Assembly: GCA_027257055.1 (NCBI GenBank)
Contig: JAPVLO010000056.1
Location: 1,116,001-1,180,000, forward strand
Reading direction: 5' to 3'
Origin: Cephalopachus bancanus
Lineage: Eukaryota > Chordata > Mammalia > Primates > Tarsiidae
DNA: 64,000 bases
Below the pieces are notes generated by a model. It did no database searches. It saw only the letters and a program-made list of their open reading frames with translations, and was not told where the DNA came from. Positions within the stretch are counted from its first letter, which is position 1. Every line of letters begins with the position of its first letter. Position numbers and translations under genes: made by a program. This document shows, piece after piece, positions 33,797-45,185 of this stretch.

Positions 33797-34359
33797 TGAC
33801 AAGGGACCCTGCAAAAGCTGGAATTATCTTTTGGAGGGTGAGCCCCTTGTAGTTCAGTCTTGCTCTACTCGGTAAACGTTCCAGGAACTCACCAGCATCA
33901 GTGTATCAGCTAGTGTCATTGTGAGAGGTTGCATTCAGCTTCAGTGAATTTTTTTTTGTTGTTGAGATTCTTTCAATGCATTTGCCCATTTCATGATGCT
34001 CACATCGTGGTGAGTGTTCAGCAGTTTGGGACCAAAAGAGGCATGACTCCCATACCCCACTCTCCCTACTCACTGGATCTCATCCCAGGTGAATTTTTAT
34101 TGTTTACTCAGATAAAAAAAAGTACTTAAAGGGAAACATTTTACTGATGTAAAAGAGGTGAAACAAAAAATGGCAGAAGCACTAAAAGGCATCAAAATTG
34201 AAGAGTTCTAAAACAGTTTTGAGCAGTGGAAAAAAGCATCTCAATAGGCGTATTGCATCAAACGGAGAGTACTTTGAAGGTGACAAGTTTAAACATGTAA
34301 GAATACACAATTTTTAATAAATAAATTCCAGATTCTTTTGCTTCTCCCTTTGTGCCTGT
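33797..34359 (+). mobile_element. Mariner-type DNA transposon relic (MARNA-like) inside an L2
   Basis: Relic of a Tc1/mariner element carrying only the C-terminal end of a transposase. The frame near 34050-34130 has YSLDLIPGEFLLF, a worn form of the YSPDLxPxDFFLF motif of mariner transposases. A GTGAAACAAAAAATGGCAGA segment and a short C-terminal coding tail follow. The left end (AAGGGACCCTGCAAAAGC..TGGAATTAT) and the right end (AATAAATTCCAG..CTTTTGCTTCTCCCTT) are reverse complements of each other, i.e. terminal inverted repeats. The N-terminal DNA-binding part and most catalytic residues are absent, so it was non-autonomous. Same layout as 61659-62236. Confidence 0.8.
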
Positions 34360-34475
34360 TTACTTGTGACTTTTCCACTGAGCTTAAGGGTAGCACTGTT
34401 CTATCATTTCTACTCCTTTCTCCTTTGCACCCAGAACAGTGATCGGCATGTGGTACACACTCATATGTTAAGCAA
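34360..34475 (+). repeat. L2 3' end, right part of the split element
   Basis: CCACTGAGCTTAAGGGTAGCACTG, TTTGCACCCAGAACAGTGATCGGCATGTGG and ACACTCATATGTTAAGC complete the L2 begun at 33725. Confidence 0.7.
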
Positions 34476-36308
34476 GTGGAGTGAAATAGAACAAGGTGAT
34501 TTGAGGCAAATGGTTCTGGAATTTGATTATAAATGAAGGGAAGGAGACTGCCACCTCAACTTATTAGGGGCTCACTCAGTATGAGGACCCTAGCCAGATC
34601 AGACACTATGGTTCCTATGCCTGTAGATCTCCTCTAAAAATGGTCTTGATGTACTGGAACCAAGAGGCTTTCATTTGGCTTCTATCTGCCACTGCTACTC
34701 CTGCCTAAATGTAGTAAGCTTGTATCATCTGTAAAATACCCCTGTCAGTTGTTTATCCTCTCTGAGCAACTACTACCAGTGGCAAGGATCCCCTGCCTCT
34801 TGACTCAGCCATTTGCTCTTTAGATAGCTCTCACTGCTATGTTTTTGCTCAATAGTGAGAGTATCTGATGTTTATCTATTTTTGCCATTCATAAAACAGT
34901 ATTGTATTAACGAAGCCCTATCTATGCTTGTTTTATGTACACAAACATGAGGAAAAGATAAACATCTGCATATGACTCTTAAAACAAAGTTTTAAGAGAT
35001 ATTCTTTGATAACTCTTCACTTATTGGAACTGTTGGCAGCGAAAAAAAAATGCTTAGCCTGTTTCAGTCTTTGGAAAAGGCTGTGACCCAGTCACTCTAT
35101 GATGACAATTAACAAATGTATTTACTTCAGACTGTAGAGGACAAGCTAGGAAAAGGGTAGATGAACTGCAAATATTTCCTGAGAGACAAAGGATGTAACC
35201 GAGGAGGTGAAACAAAGGCCAATTTCCAAGGATCAGTGACTACAGGTCAAATCCTAGTCAGGAGACATTGCATTTTAGTTGAAAGCTAAAACTCAAGGCA
35301 GTTAATGAGGTCTTGCCACCTTGGCATTTGGTGACCCTAAGAGTGGTAACATGGATAGAAGTCAACTCATGAATGCTAATAGTGGATCACTTTAGGATGG
35401 AGGTCAAAAACAAGACTTGAGTATCTGACAACTTTCTCCCCCAAGCTCCATAATCACATACAACCACAGAGTCAACATCTCCCCTTCATTGTCTCCAAGC
35501 TTACGTGGCCAAAGCCAGGGTCACAGGCATAAGCTGAGGGAAAGATGCTGTGGCATAAGTGGTGGGTCTGACCTATCTGCTCATTAGCTTGTTTAAACCT
35601 TCTAGTCAAGCCCATATTTGATCTTTAATGTACCATTTCCACCTATGGATGAAATGTTGCTGGGCCCATCTGACCTTAAGACTTGGTGGGTCTTCCAGGA
35701 TCCAACTCATGACAGGCAGCTGTGGAAATATGATAAAATTCACAGTTGGATGGTGGCAGAAGGGAGTTTAAAACAACTTTAACTGATTTTAGAGTAAGAA
35801 AGGAATACTCAATACCTCTTCTGTTTCAACTTTTTCTCTCAAAGAAACAATTTTCAAAATATTTATGAGGGCATAAACATAAAATTAGGTGAAAAGATAA
35901 GATTAACTAAATTACAAGCTGTTATAAACTAAATTATTTCTATTCTTTTCTAGTCTCAGAAAAGCACATCTTGAGGCAATTTAAAAAAACTTGTAGGTTT
36001 GCTGTAAAAGCACTTTTATTAATCAGAAATAGAGAAGAATAGGATGTAAGAGTTGAAATTATGCTTCAGCTTTTGAAAATGAAGAAGAAATGTAGAGTTT
36101 TGAAAACTACAGGCCAATTAGCTTAATGTCCACTCCCAATAAAGTCTAGAAGGAAGTTCTAAACAGTAGAAAAGTGATAAAGAAAGCAACATCCATGAGA
36201 AACTATTATGCTCAATACCTTACTATATAAATTCATTTTAAAATAAATCCACGTCCTTAAAATAACAAAGACATTTACAAAATAAAATAAGAGGTATATA
36301 ATTATCCA
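34476..36308. other. Long interval without recognised element
   Basis: About 1.8 kb with no supported gene. Near 36104-36140 a short stretch reads AAAACTACAGGCCAATTAGC, which would encode NYRPISLM, a common LINE reverse-transcriptase motif, but the neighbouring sequence does not confirm a LINE. Confidence 0.4.
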
Positions 36309-37224
36309 TTGAAAATGACGTGGCCTTGTTCAAAAACCCCAGAGGCCTGTGTCATGATCATCCCCCTGGGACTTGCCACAAATTCCACACGCATCATTTT
36401 CCAGGGGAAACTTTTACTATCACAAGGTCTGCTTGATCATATGGCCCAGGCAACAGGGCTGATTGCATCCCAGTCTGGGCTAGCATCAGCCTTCTTTTCT
36501 GCTCCAGACCTGGTCAAAACTGTCAGGCTTTCACAGCATCTGGCACATAAGCCAGAGAGGTTCCCCTGTGTGTGGGATCATCTTCCTCCAGAACCCACAG
36601 AGGCCCATGTTATTACTGTGTTTCCTGATTTGTAGTGGGAGATGCAAGGGCCAATACTTTGTTTTTACTTTAGAGGAGATTTCAGGACACCTTTGACCAT
36701 TGTACCTATAAAGACTTCATGGATATTGCAAACCTCTGAATATTCTGGAGTATTTGACTTACCAAGGCTGTCAGGGTGCTGGCTAATTCTTGCTCACCTG
36801 CCTCAACAGAAGTTCATCGATGTGATAGATGATTGTGATGTTCTGCAGGATGTCCAGATGGTCCAGATTACTTTAAACTATTACGAGATAAAGCAGAAAA
36901 GTTAACATGGTCCTGGGAATAACAGTGAATGTGTATTGTCCGTTCCGTGTGGCTGAGAGGAAAGCCACCACTGAATATTTTAATGATGCTGGAGTCCTAC
37001 TCATTTGCACATTTTCTGCTGCCTTCATAAATGGTGTGCCCTCAGCATCTTCCCGTGGAACAAAATTATATGTTAGGTCCTTTAGTCATATACATTACAT
37101 ATCATTCAGCAAGTCAATTTCCCTAGGTTTTAAAATACCTTCTTTTACTGTCTACCATGGTAACCTTTGCATTTCAGCTTTACTGAGCATAAGCTACAAC
37201 ATCCATGTTTCTAAAAGCTATTAA
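36309..37224 (+). other. Tract with three consecutive plus-strand open frames, unrecognised
   Basis: Frames of 108 (36309-36635), 87 (36642-36905) and 105 residues (36907-37224) follow each other with gaps of only 6 and 1 bp on the same strand, with few competing minus frames. The first stop is TAG at about 36633 and the second TAA at about 36903. I recognise no domain. It looks more like the decayed coding body of an old retroelement, or a processed pseudogene, than a live gene: the frames differ and no signal or splice site links them. Confidence 0.35.
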
Positions 37225-38039
37225 CATAGGAGGTTCATACAAATCCCTGAGATTCTCAGTAGGAAGTAAAATTCTGCATCTTGGGAGAATGTTCCCAAAT
37301 TGTAAACTCTTCCTTATTCAGCCTCTTTGATCATGTCCGAAGTTAGTTACACCCGTATACTCTCCTATCTCTTATCAGTACATATTGACTAGGAGTATAC
37401 TTCCCATTCATGTCTCCAGATGAGTTATTTTATAACTAAATCTAATCATTGGTTTGGTCACCAGGAGGAGAGGAGACTGCGGTTGGGTCACAAAGCCTCT
37501 AACGTATACTGCACAAAGCCAGAAGGTAGAGTGCAACTTTCTTGGGTCAGCAGGATCCTGATGACTTTGCGGCTAAGGGAGTAGTTCCTGAAATCTTGAA
37601 GGAGAGATTGTACACAGAAGAGGGATTCAGCCAAGCTGAGGTACCTTCGCAGGGAGGGAGTTAGGAGAGTAGGTACTCTGAACATCACTCTTCTTCCTCC
37701 CTTTTCTCTCGTCTGGTCCCCTAATGGCTGAACTCAACCAGAGGCCATGGAGCAGGAGAGCCCATTATGTGGTTCACCTAAGTGAGGCTCTTGGGCAGAG
37801 GGCAAAATGGGAAGGCTGGAGAGTCGGTCTGAAAGAGCAAACAAACTCTCTTGCACAATTGCACTCAGAAGAAAATGGAGACTAGATTCTAGAATTAACC
37901 CAGGTAAAAGTCTGATTGCTAATGGTAATGCAAACCATTTAATAGCACAAAAGAAGAACGGAAACATTTCCTAAGGATTTATCCCCTAAATATTGTGCAT
38001 TCTGTTAACTAGAAACTCCCATTGGGTCACGACTTTTCA
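37225..38039. other. Non-coding interval, nothing recognised
   Basis: Minus frames at 37488-37688 and 37734-37967 show no motif. Confidence 0.4.
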
Positions 38040-38170
38040 GTTATAGGTATTAACCTTGCTCATCCTCACTTGATAGACTAAATGGCTCCTCCAGGTCATG
38101 TAGCTAACCAGTAAACCAATTCAGACTCAGATCTTTGTGACTTCAAAATCCATGCTCTTTCCACCAGAAC
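38040..38170 (-). repeat. MIR SINE
   Basis: CTCCAGGTCATGTAGCTAACC, CAGATCTTTGTGACTTCAAAATCCATGCTCTTTCCACCAG: the reversed MIR 3' half. Confidence 0.75.
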
Positions 38171-38619
38171 ATCACTAAGGTGTAAGCCACACAGATCTGG
38201 CCCTTTAAAGATACACAGAGTTCTACTGGGAGAGCTTGTTTAGAATTGGAAAGGTTAGCAGAGGTGACTTGACTACATGTGGGAAACAAGGCTGATGAGA
38301 AAGGAAATCCTGTTCTTGTCTTAGCCCTGTAAGAAAACACTGAGCAAAGTGCTGACACAGCTAACCTCCCAGAAAACCCAATAGACTGACTTCTGTCTAA
38401 CAGGGCCTAGATTCATGCGGTCAAGTGTATTTTGTAGTGGGTTATGCGGTTGCTTCCCTAGGTCATATGAAGCTGAGCTCTATTCTCTTCTCCATGGGCA
38501 ATTTTCACTCTGATTCACCTTCCTAACTCTCTTCTTATATTACAGGTTACTAACCACACAAGCAGGGTCAACACAGTGAAAACTAAGACAACCAAGGGCA
38601 AAATGAAAAGGGATTAATT

Positions 38620-38860
38620 TTTGTTGAGTATTATTTGTCAGGAAATATCCTGGGCACTTTTTACATTAAACAAACATTCAACCCTTACTATGCACAGCCA
38701 TCTCATTCAATCTTTGAGCTCTGTTGGCTACATTTTACATAAAATGTAACTCAGAGGTTTAAGCGATTTGCTTAAAGTCACACATGGGGCCTAAAAGATG
38801 TATGAGCCGAGTTTTGACCCAGTTTTCCTCGAAACTTTAGACCCCTAGCCAGAGCATAAG
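38620..38860 (-). repeat. MIR SINE
   Basis: GCTACATTTTACATAAAATG, CAGAGGTTTAAGCGATTTGCTTAAAGTCACACATGG, CCGAGTTTTGACCCAG: near-complete reversed MIR. Confidence 0.75.
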
Positions 38861-39589
38861 GTTTTTTTTTTGCTAACACTTTGCTGGGGAATAAAATTCC
38901 AGGGACTTGAGAGCGAGGGAAAAGGAATGAGGCTGGGGAGAAGGTGAGTCAACATAACCAGGCATTCTGGTTACCACAGCTTGGCAATGAGCCAACCACC
39001 TGGGCATCTTTAGAGGGACTGTACAAAGCTACTGTGTCTCCAGATTATCTGGAATAAAATATTTGTTCACTATTTCTCATTGACCAGAGATGGCCCCACG
39101 GAGCGCTTCTAGGTGGTTCAACTGAGGAAGTTGGTGCCCCTCAGTGTACACCTCAGTTTGCACCTCAGCTGTGACACGAAAACCCCTAGGTAGAAGGCAA
39201 GAGGTGGAGGTGTGGGCTCAAGGTAGGCACTGGTGGGGCAAGCCCTCAAGGGACCCAAGCAATTGGGAGCAATTGGCTCTTCCCACCCCTCTGTTGTTTA
39301 TAACAGCAGAAGCTGCAGAGACAAGGGTTCAAGATCATGGTAACAAAGCAAACCTCCTTCAGTGCTGCGGGGGTCAAAAAGCAGGTTGGGGGCAGACTCT
39401 GGTGGAGGCATAATCTGAATCTCCTACAGGGGTGGCCACAGATACTGTTACCTTTTTTCCTTTGAATTATTCCCTAAGTGTTTCAACTGAAATCAGCTTC
39501 AAAAGGAAGTGTCAGTTGGAACGTCGTAAACATCTTTTAGGTTCCGAAGGTCAGGTGCCATTTCTTGACACCTAGTGTTTTCTTTGGAT
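38861..39589. other. Non-coding, GC-richer interval
   Basis: The 89-residue frame at 39144-39413 has no motif. No repeat is recognised. Confidence 0.4.
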
Positions 39590-39915
39590 GATTTCAAAAT
39601 TATAAAAGCGGATTATCCTCATTGTAGAAACACTAGTGAATGTCTGGAAAATATGTAAGTGCAAGGAAGAAAATAAAAACCACTCATATAAACACCTAGA
39701 AATAACCACTGACAGTATTATATATGTATGTGCACATGAGAAATAAAAGAAGGCACTATATAAACATTAAGCAAAAGAGGGGGGAAAAACTTCATATCTA
39801 AACAGTATATCAGCTACCCCTTATATTCTTTTAAGTCTTTTTTATTGTGGTGAGATGTATGTAACATAAACTATGCCATTTTAACAATGATTAAGAATTC
39901 AGTGGCATTCATACC
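39590..39915 (+). mobile_element. Old L1M 3' UTR fragments
   Basis: GGAAAATATGTAAGTGCAAGGAAGAAAATAAAAACCAC, AACACCTAGAAATAACCACTG, then TTTTATTGTGGTGAGATGTATGTAACATAAAC and AATTCAGTGGCATTC are landmarks of ancient mammalian L1 ends. Two different insertions may be adjacent. Confidence 0.6.
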
Positions 39916-41154
39916 CCTTCGAGTCTTACCTATCTTCTTATTGTTGCCGAGCACAAATGGGGTCCCCTAGCCCATCTCTGGGAGATTCCATACCCACAAT
40001 TCCTGCAAAAGGCCACCTTCAGCAACCAAAGTCCAATAAGGGTCAGATGATGAGGGCTCTGATGCAGAACTTGCAGCTGGGAGTGTGCTGAGTGCACTAC
40101 AAGGGATGTGGGGGGTAACACAGAGCATCCCCAAAGAATAAGAAAAGGATCTCGTGCTGAAGCCACAGCCGAGAGGTCAATAAGCCTTCAGTTTCGTGAG
40201 CTTTGGAAGGAAAAGTCTTCTTTTTTTCCTGTATCAAAATCACCTGGCCCAATGGTGAAACCCACAGCATCCCTAAAAGACATCGATTCTCTTCTGAGAC
40301 AGACCTAGCTAGGTCTTAGGTAATGAGGGTCTAGATTACTTTACAAGGCAAGCACCATGGACTTACTCAAGTGCAAGTTGAATGTGGAGGAAACCCATGA
40401 TGGGTAGTGGAAGAGGGAGGTGTTGACTATTGATTATGACCTGCTATAGTGGGGATTAGAGCTTGACCCATTAACCTCCCTGTACCAAGTTTTGTGGAGA
40501 TTGCCATGAGTAATGGCAAAGGTTTAGAGATGGAGTAAAAATAGTGATGGGCATGACTGGTGGATTCCTTTCATTTCATCCATGGCTGCAGCACCTGCTT
40601 CACCCAGGCAGCATGTGCTCTCAACACCACCCTTTGTAGCTTGCTCTCTGTCCCAGGTGTTCTCTGATACCTCAGTGGGAGGTCTGTGGGTATTCAGTGC
40701 TCTTGCTTGTGCTGACCTGGACATAGAGCAAGGTGACACCCATTAGCATATTAATTCTTTAATTATTTGATAATCTTTAGCATACAAACCCGTCACCGAT
40801 GGGGAATAGAGTCAGTGGATACATCGCCCCTCTTCCATCCAGTGAGTGGATAATTCTGAAGCACATTCTCTACAGGTCTCTACAGAGGCGCCAGTGGGAT
40901 TGAGCCCCTGTTGTTCAGTGGTGATGAAATGAATAACACATCCTTGCATCAGCTCTCCTGCTTTCCCCCTCTACTCTTCATCTCCCCACTCCTCCTTCCC
41001 GGAATAACTTCCCCAAATAAATTACATGCTAGCAAGCTCTTATCTGAGTTTGTGCTTTTGAGGAGAACCCAGGCTGAGATAAGTAGAATGCACCCAACTC
41101 TACATAAATATCATAAGCCTTTTCCCCTATCAGCATAAAGCGTATAAACAAAAG
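39916..41154. other. Non-coding interval, nothing recognised
   Basis: Several short frames on both strands, none supported. Confidence 0.4.
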
Positions 41155-41345
41155 GCAGACTCTGGAGTCACGCTGCCTGTCCGAATGACTTCCTGGTAAG
41201 TAACCTTTGACAAATCATTTAACTTTCTGGTGTCAGTTTTCTTATATATAAAATGGATAATAGTCATAATCCTCACAGGGTTTCTGCAAGAATTAATATG
41301 CTAATTTATGTTAAGTGCTTAGCAACTGTGTGCCGGGCAAAGTTC
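41155..41345 (+). repeat. MIR SINE
   Basis: GACTCTGGAGTCACGCTGCC, AACCTTTGACAAATCATTTAAC, AAAATGGATAATAGTCATAATCC, AAGTGCTTAGCAACTGTG: clear MIR order. Confidence 0.8.
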
Positions 41346-41640
41346 AAACACTGACATTGTGCTTTTTGTTATTTTTATTATAATAGCCTATTGGCTAAGT
41401 ATGAATTTCCCACTGTTTCTACAATTTTTCCACTGTGAAAGAAATGCACTGTGTGAACCATATTGGCATGAACTGGGTCTGCTGATAATAGTGTTCACTA
41501 TATGAACAATCTATATAAATCATGTCTGCGTTTTGGAGTATTTCCTTAAGATGGATTCTTGGAAGTGGAATTTCTGGGTCCAAATATCCCATGCCTATTG
41601 CTACTGCAAGCACTTAGTGCCCTGCCAAGTAATGGCCTGT
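41346..41640 (-). mobile_element. Old L1M fragment
   Basis: GTATTTCCTTAAGATGGATTCTTGGAAGTGGAATTTCTGGGTCCAAATATCCCATGCC is the reversed form of an ancient L1 3' segment. Limits are approximate. Confidence 0.5.
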
Positions 41641-42711
41641 TTTTGTCTGTGACCCCCAAGATGGAAGCACTTGGGGGTAGGAACCAGGGTTTTTTTGTTC
41701 CTCATTGAATGCTTAGGACTCAACAAATTAATTAATTCAGTCCCCTCTTTGTGCCAGTCCCAACATCAAATGAATAAACAAACACTAAGGTATTAATATG
41801 TATTTCTAAAAATGTTTTCCAGAATAGGAAATCTTTTATATTTTTAGTGAGCCTATAAAGTAAAATAAAAATTGATCAGGACATACAGGACATTCAGCTA
41901 GAAACTTGCAGAAGTCAGACATAGGCTCAGAGTTTACAAGAGCTGACACTCAGAATGTATTACTGTAATATAAACTTACCCATCCACTCCATTAAAAAAG
42001 TAAACATGTTTCATTTTGCAACTGTGTCAATAACCAAGGGGCAGAAATGGATCCCATAAGAAAACAAACATTTGGCCTTCGTAATTAAAAGTCAATATTA
42101 GACGAAGACCCCAAGTAGGCCAGGCAGTCACCTGCCCTCTCTTAGCTCATGCCTTGATCATCCTTCCCTCTATACTGTGGGAGAAACAGCTGCTTTGCCA
42201 AGGCTCACCTGGTTAGAATTTTTCATGGAGCGTGACTTACAGAAAAAAAACCCAGTCAAGCAAAACTGTGCAAATTAATTTGGGCTTACATTGCCAAGTG
42301 TGTATCCCGACTGGTTGTCTACAAAGGGGTCTGAAGGAAAATTGAAACATTAAATGTCATATAAACAGAAACATTGACCACTTTGGAAGCAATAAAATTA
42401 GTACCTTCTGGGAAATTAAATTCAGAGTTACAAAAGGATACTAAGTGTAAACAGAAATGATGGAATCAGACAATATAAACAGCTACTAATTTGGCAATGG
42501 TGGGATTTTTAAAACATCTTACACTACTACTGGGCATTTATGTGTCTGTTATGATATGTACTAGAGACGTGGGGATAAAGATTCACTCTCTTTCACCAGG
42601 ATTATATAGTTCCAACATAATGCATGCTATAACAGTGCAATGGAAGTACACATGATGGAGCAATTCATTTTGCTTGTCATGGAGGGGGTTAGTTATAGAA
42701 ATCTTCTCTTG
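41641..42711. other. Non-coding interval, nothing recognised
   Basis: No gene or repeat is supported. Confidence 0.4.
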
Positions 42712-42821
42712 ATCTCTGGAGTCCAGCAGATGGATGCTGGGCTAGCCGTGAGCGTGCCACTGCACTCCAGCCTGGGCGACAGAGTGAGACTCCAACTCAA
42801 AAAAAACAAACAAAAACAAAT
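42712..42821 (+). mobile_element. 5'-truncated Alu, last ~100 bp only
   Basis: GCCGTGAGCGTGCCACTGCACTCCAGCCTGGGCGACAGAGTGAGACTCCAACTCAAAAAA is the end of the right monomer. AGAAATCTTCT lies at about 42699 and again at 42824, so it is a true truncated insertion rather than a deletion remnant. Confidence 0.93.
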
Positions 42822-42839
42822 AAGAAATCTTCTATTGTA

Positions 42840-43559
42840 ATATATTTCCAGGTATAATGCAGACGCAATATGGATCATCCTGCTTTTTGAGATCCAGAAA
42901 CATTTAACTTGAACTCCCCCATCCCCCAAGCTGGCTGGACTGATGAACTCGATCTTCTGTTTCACAAGATGAGAAACTCATTGCCCTTTTAATCTCCCTG
43001 GGAATCTTGAGTTGGGAGGGTTCTGAGAAGGTTTCTCTCTTTCCCGGTAGCAGTGGCTGTGGGTTTTGGATTATAATGAATGAGACCATTGCAATCACCT
43101 GGTTCTCACACACGCTGTCCTTTCTTTCCCACATTGCATCATCCCACACTAAAAACCACTCTATACTTCACTTCCCCAAATGCCACTGACACCAATTGTT
43201 CGGTACCAGATTCTCCTAAAAGGTTGGACAGAGAGGTCTCAAGTTACAGCCATTACAACATTAATAGAGGACTTAAATATTCTTATTCTTGAATTTTTGT
43301 ATCCATTTGACCACTAGGACCTTCTGACTATTTACTTCTTACTTCCTTTCTCCCTTTGATTTTACTTCTCACTGTGTTCACTCTGAACTCCCAATTTTTG
43401 TAGCTAAGTTACCCTGCATTAAGAACTACTTTACTCTTTTTATAGTCACGGGTTTATCGTTGTACCTTCTTCAGTGTAGAGGAGGCGTTATTATCTGTTT
43501 CAGATGATAATGGCATAACAGGAGAAACAACAAATACACGAGGATGAGAAAGAACTCCT
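42840..43559. other. Non-coding interval, nothing recognised
   Basis: Frames on both strands overlap; no motif. Confidence 0.4.
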
Positions 43560-43710
43560 CTCCAACACTAGGTCTAGTCTGAGTTGTATAACGGTGGACA
43601 AATTAGTCACATCTGAGCCTCTGTGTGCGCAAACTGAAAATGGGGACATGACCAGTTATCTCATAAGACTGGAGGATTTGATGAAATGGTATGTTGTGAA
43701 CTGGGGGAAT
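43560..43710 (+). repeat. MIR SINE fragment
   Basis: GTCTGAGTTGTATAACGGTGGACAAATTAGTCACATCTGAGCCTC, AACTGAAAATGGGGACATGACC: MIR order. Confidence 0.65.
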
Positions 43711-45079
43711 CCATGAACTGGGATAAAACATAGAGAGTTTAGGACAAGATTGAAGCAAGCTGGCAGGCTGTGGCCCAACAAGGCCTATAGACAAATGAGG
43801 TTTTGTGGTTTTGTTGGTTTCTTGGAGTACTCATACCTTTTAAAGTCAGATGTAAACCTTTTAAAAAATTAGAATGCTTCCCATGAAAGTCTGGGTTTTG
43901 AAAGGTCAGAACTTCAGAAAAACAATTGGGCCTGCTTTTTTCTTGGCAACAATTGACTGGGACTTTAGAAGTAGCTGCCCCGTTGCACTGGGTCAGCTCC
44001 ACTTGTTTCTGCTAGCTGCTGGCTCCCATTAGCTTTTAGGATCATAGCTCCCATGCTGGATGTGATTCCAGGGACCTTGCTGCAGAAGGCAAAAATCAGA
44101 ACATCTGGTCTAATGAGATTGCAGGTAATCACGAAAATATTTGCACCAAACCATTGGAATTGAGATTCTCCCAGAACTTCTGAAATACATGGTTTCTGGA
44201 ATAATGTGATGGTAGGCGGTACAGGGTGAAGGTAGGGACAGGATGGAGACTAGAATTTTAGGTTGGGGGCTAACTCAGTGGTTCTGCAACAGTCACTCAG
44301 ACCTTGACGACCTAGTCAATGCAGCTTTCACAGCAACATGAGCTTTAGTTTTCAGTTTCTAGGAGTCTATAAGTTCCTTCTTGCCCTGTTTCCTCTTATC
44401 TTATCAAAACACAATTTCAGCAGCTAGAGAATGCAGGTAGGTAGGGGCCCCTCTGTCTGCTGATTCCTTCCATATGTGTGTTATTTCATTTTCCAAGGGG
44501 TCCTAGTGTTTGGGAAAACTACTTGTCCAGTGTAATCACCTATGAGCTAGTATAAACTCAAGCTTTGCTGCAATTTATTAGTCACTGACACGCCACAAAG
44601 AAAAGGAGTTTAAAGAAACTAAGAAAACAGCCATTCTAGATTCTAATCTGAGTTTCATTTGCACTTGTTTGGGGTTTAAAAAATAGCAGATCTGTTTCTA
44701 TCAGCATTCATGCAACATCCTGCAGAGCGATATTTTAAAGCAGACATGGCTTAGATGAACTCACATTTCCAAAACAGGCCCAGAATGGGTTACAGCAGCA
44801 AACCTCTGGCCCCCAGGAATATCGGTATTTGAAGCCCTCTCACGAGAAATCAAAGCATAGGGTCTGTCTTAGTCTTGGTCTGTAAATTCCAGATTGCCCA
44901 GAACATCTTTTAGAGGTGGAGAGTTGGTATGTTCCAGAGCAAATGAATGTCTTTTCTGCGATCCAAACAGCCATCACGTTAATGCTGAGTCGTTTCTTAA
45001 AAATCTCCAACCCTTTCCTTTTAAATGGAGGGACTTGTAGGCCCAGAGGGAGATTCATTCATTCAGCAAGCCATCAAGC
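43711..45079. other. Non-coding interval, nothing recognised
   Basis: No supported gene or repeat; several overlapping short frames on both strands. Confidence 0.4.
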
Positions 45080-45185
45080 CCTCATTCGCTGTGACACTGT
45101 GGCATAGTAGGAGAGGAACCCTTGCCCTCAAGGAGCTTTAAGACTGATGGATGAGACAGATGCATAATAAATAAATGTGAGGCAA
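45080..45185. repeat. Ancient L2/MIR3-type repeat fragment
   Basis: AGAGGAACCCTTGCCCTCAAGGAGCTTTAAGAC, ACAGATGCATAATAAATAAATG: same repeat type as 9165-9310. Confidence 0.55.

Noticed and set aside
36309..36635. 108-residue frame considered as a conserved host gene
   Set aside because: No recognised domain and no splice or promoter context; kept only as an unrecognised tract.
42400..42425. GGGAAATTAAATTCAGAGTTAC similar to a stretch near 4998-5018
   Set aside because: Match of about 15 bp without extension on either side; taken as chance.
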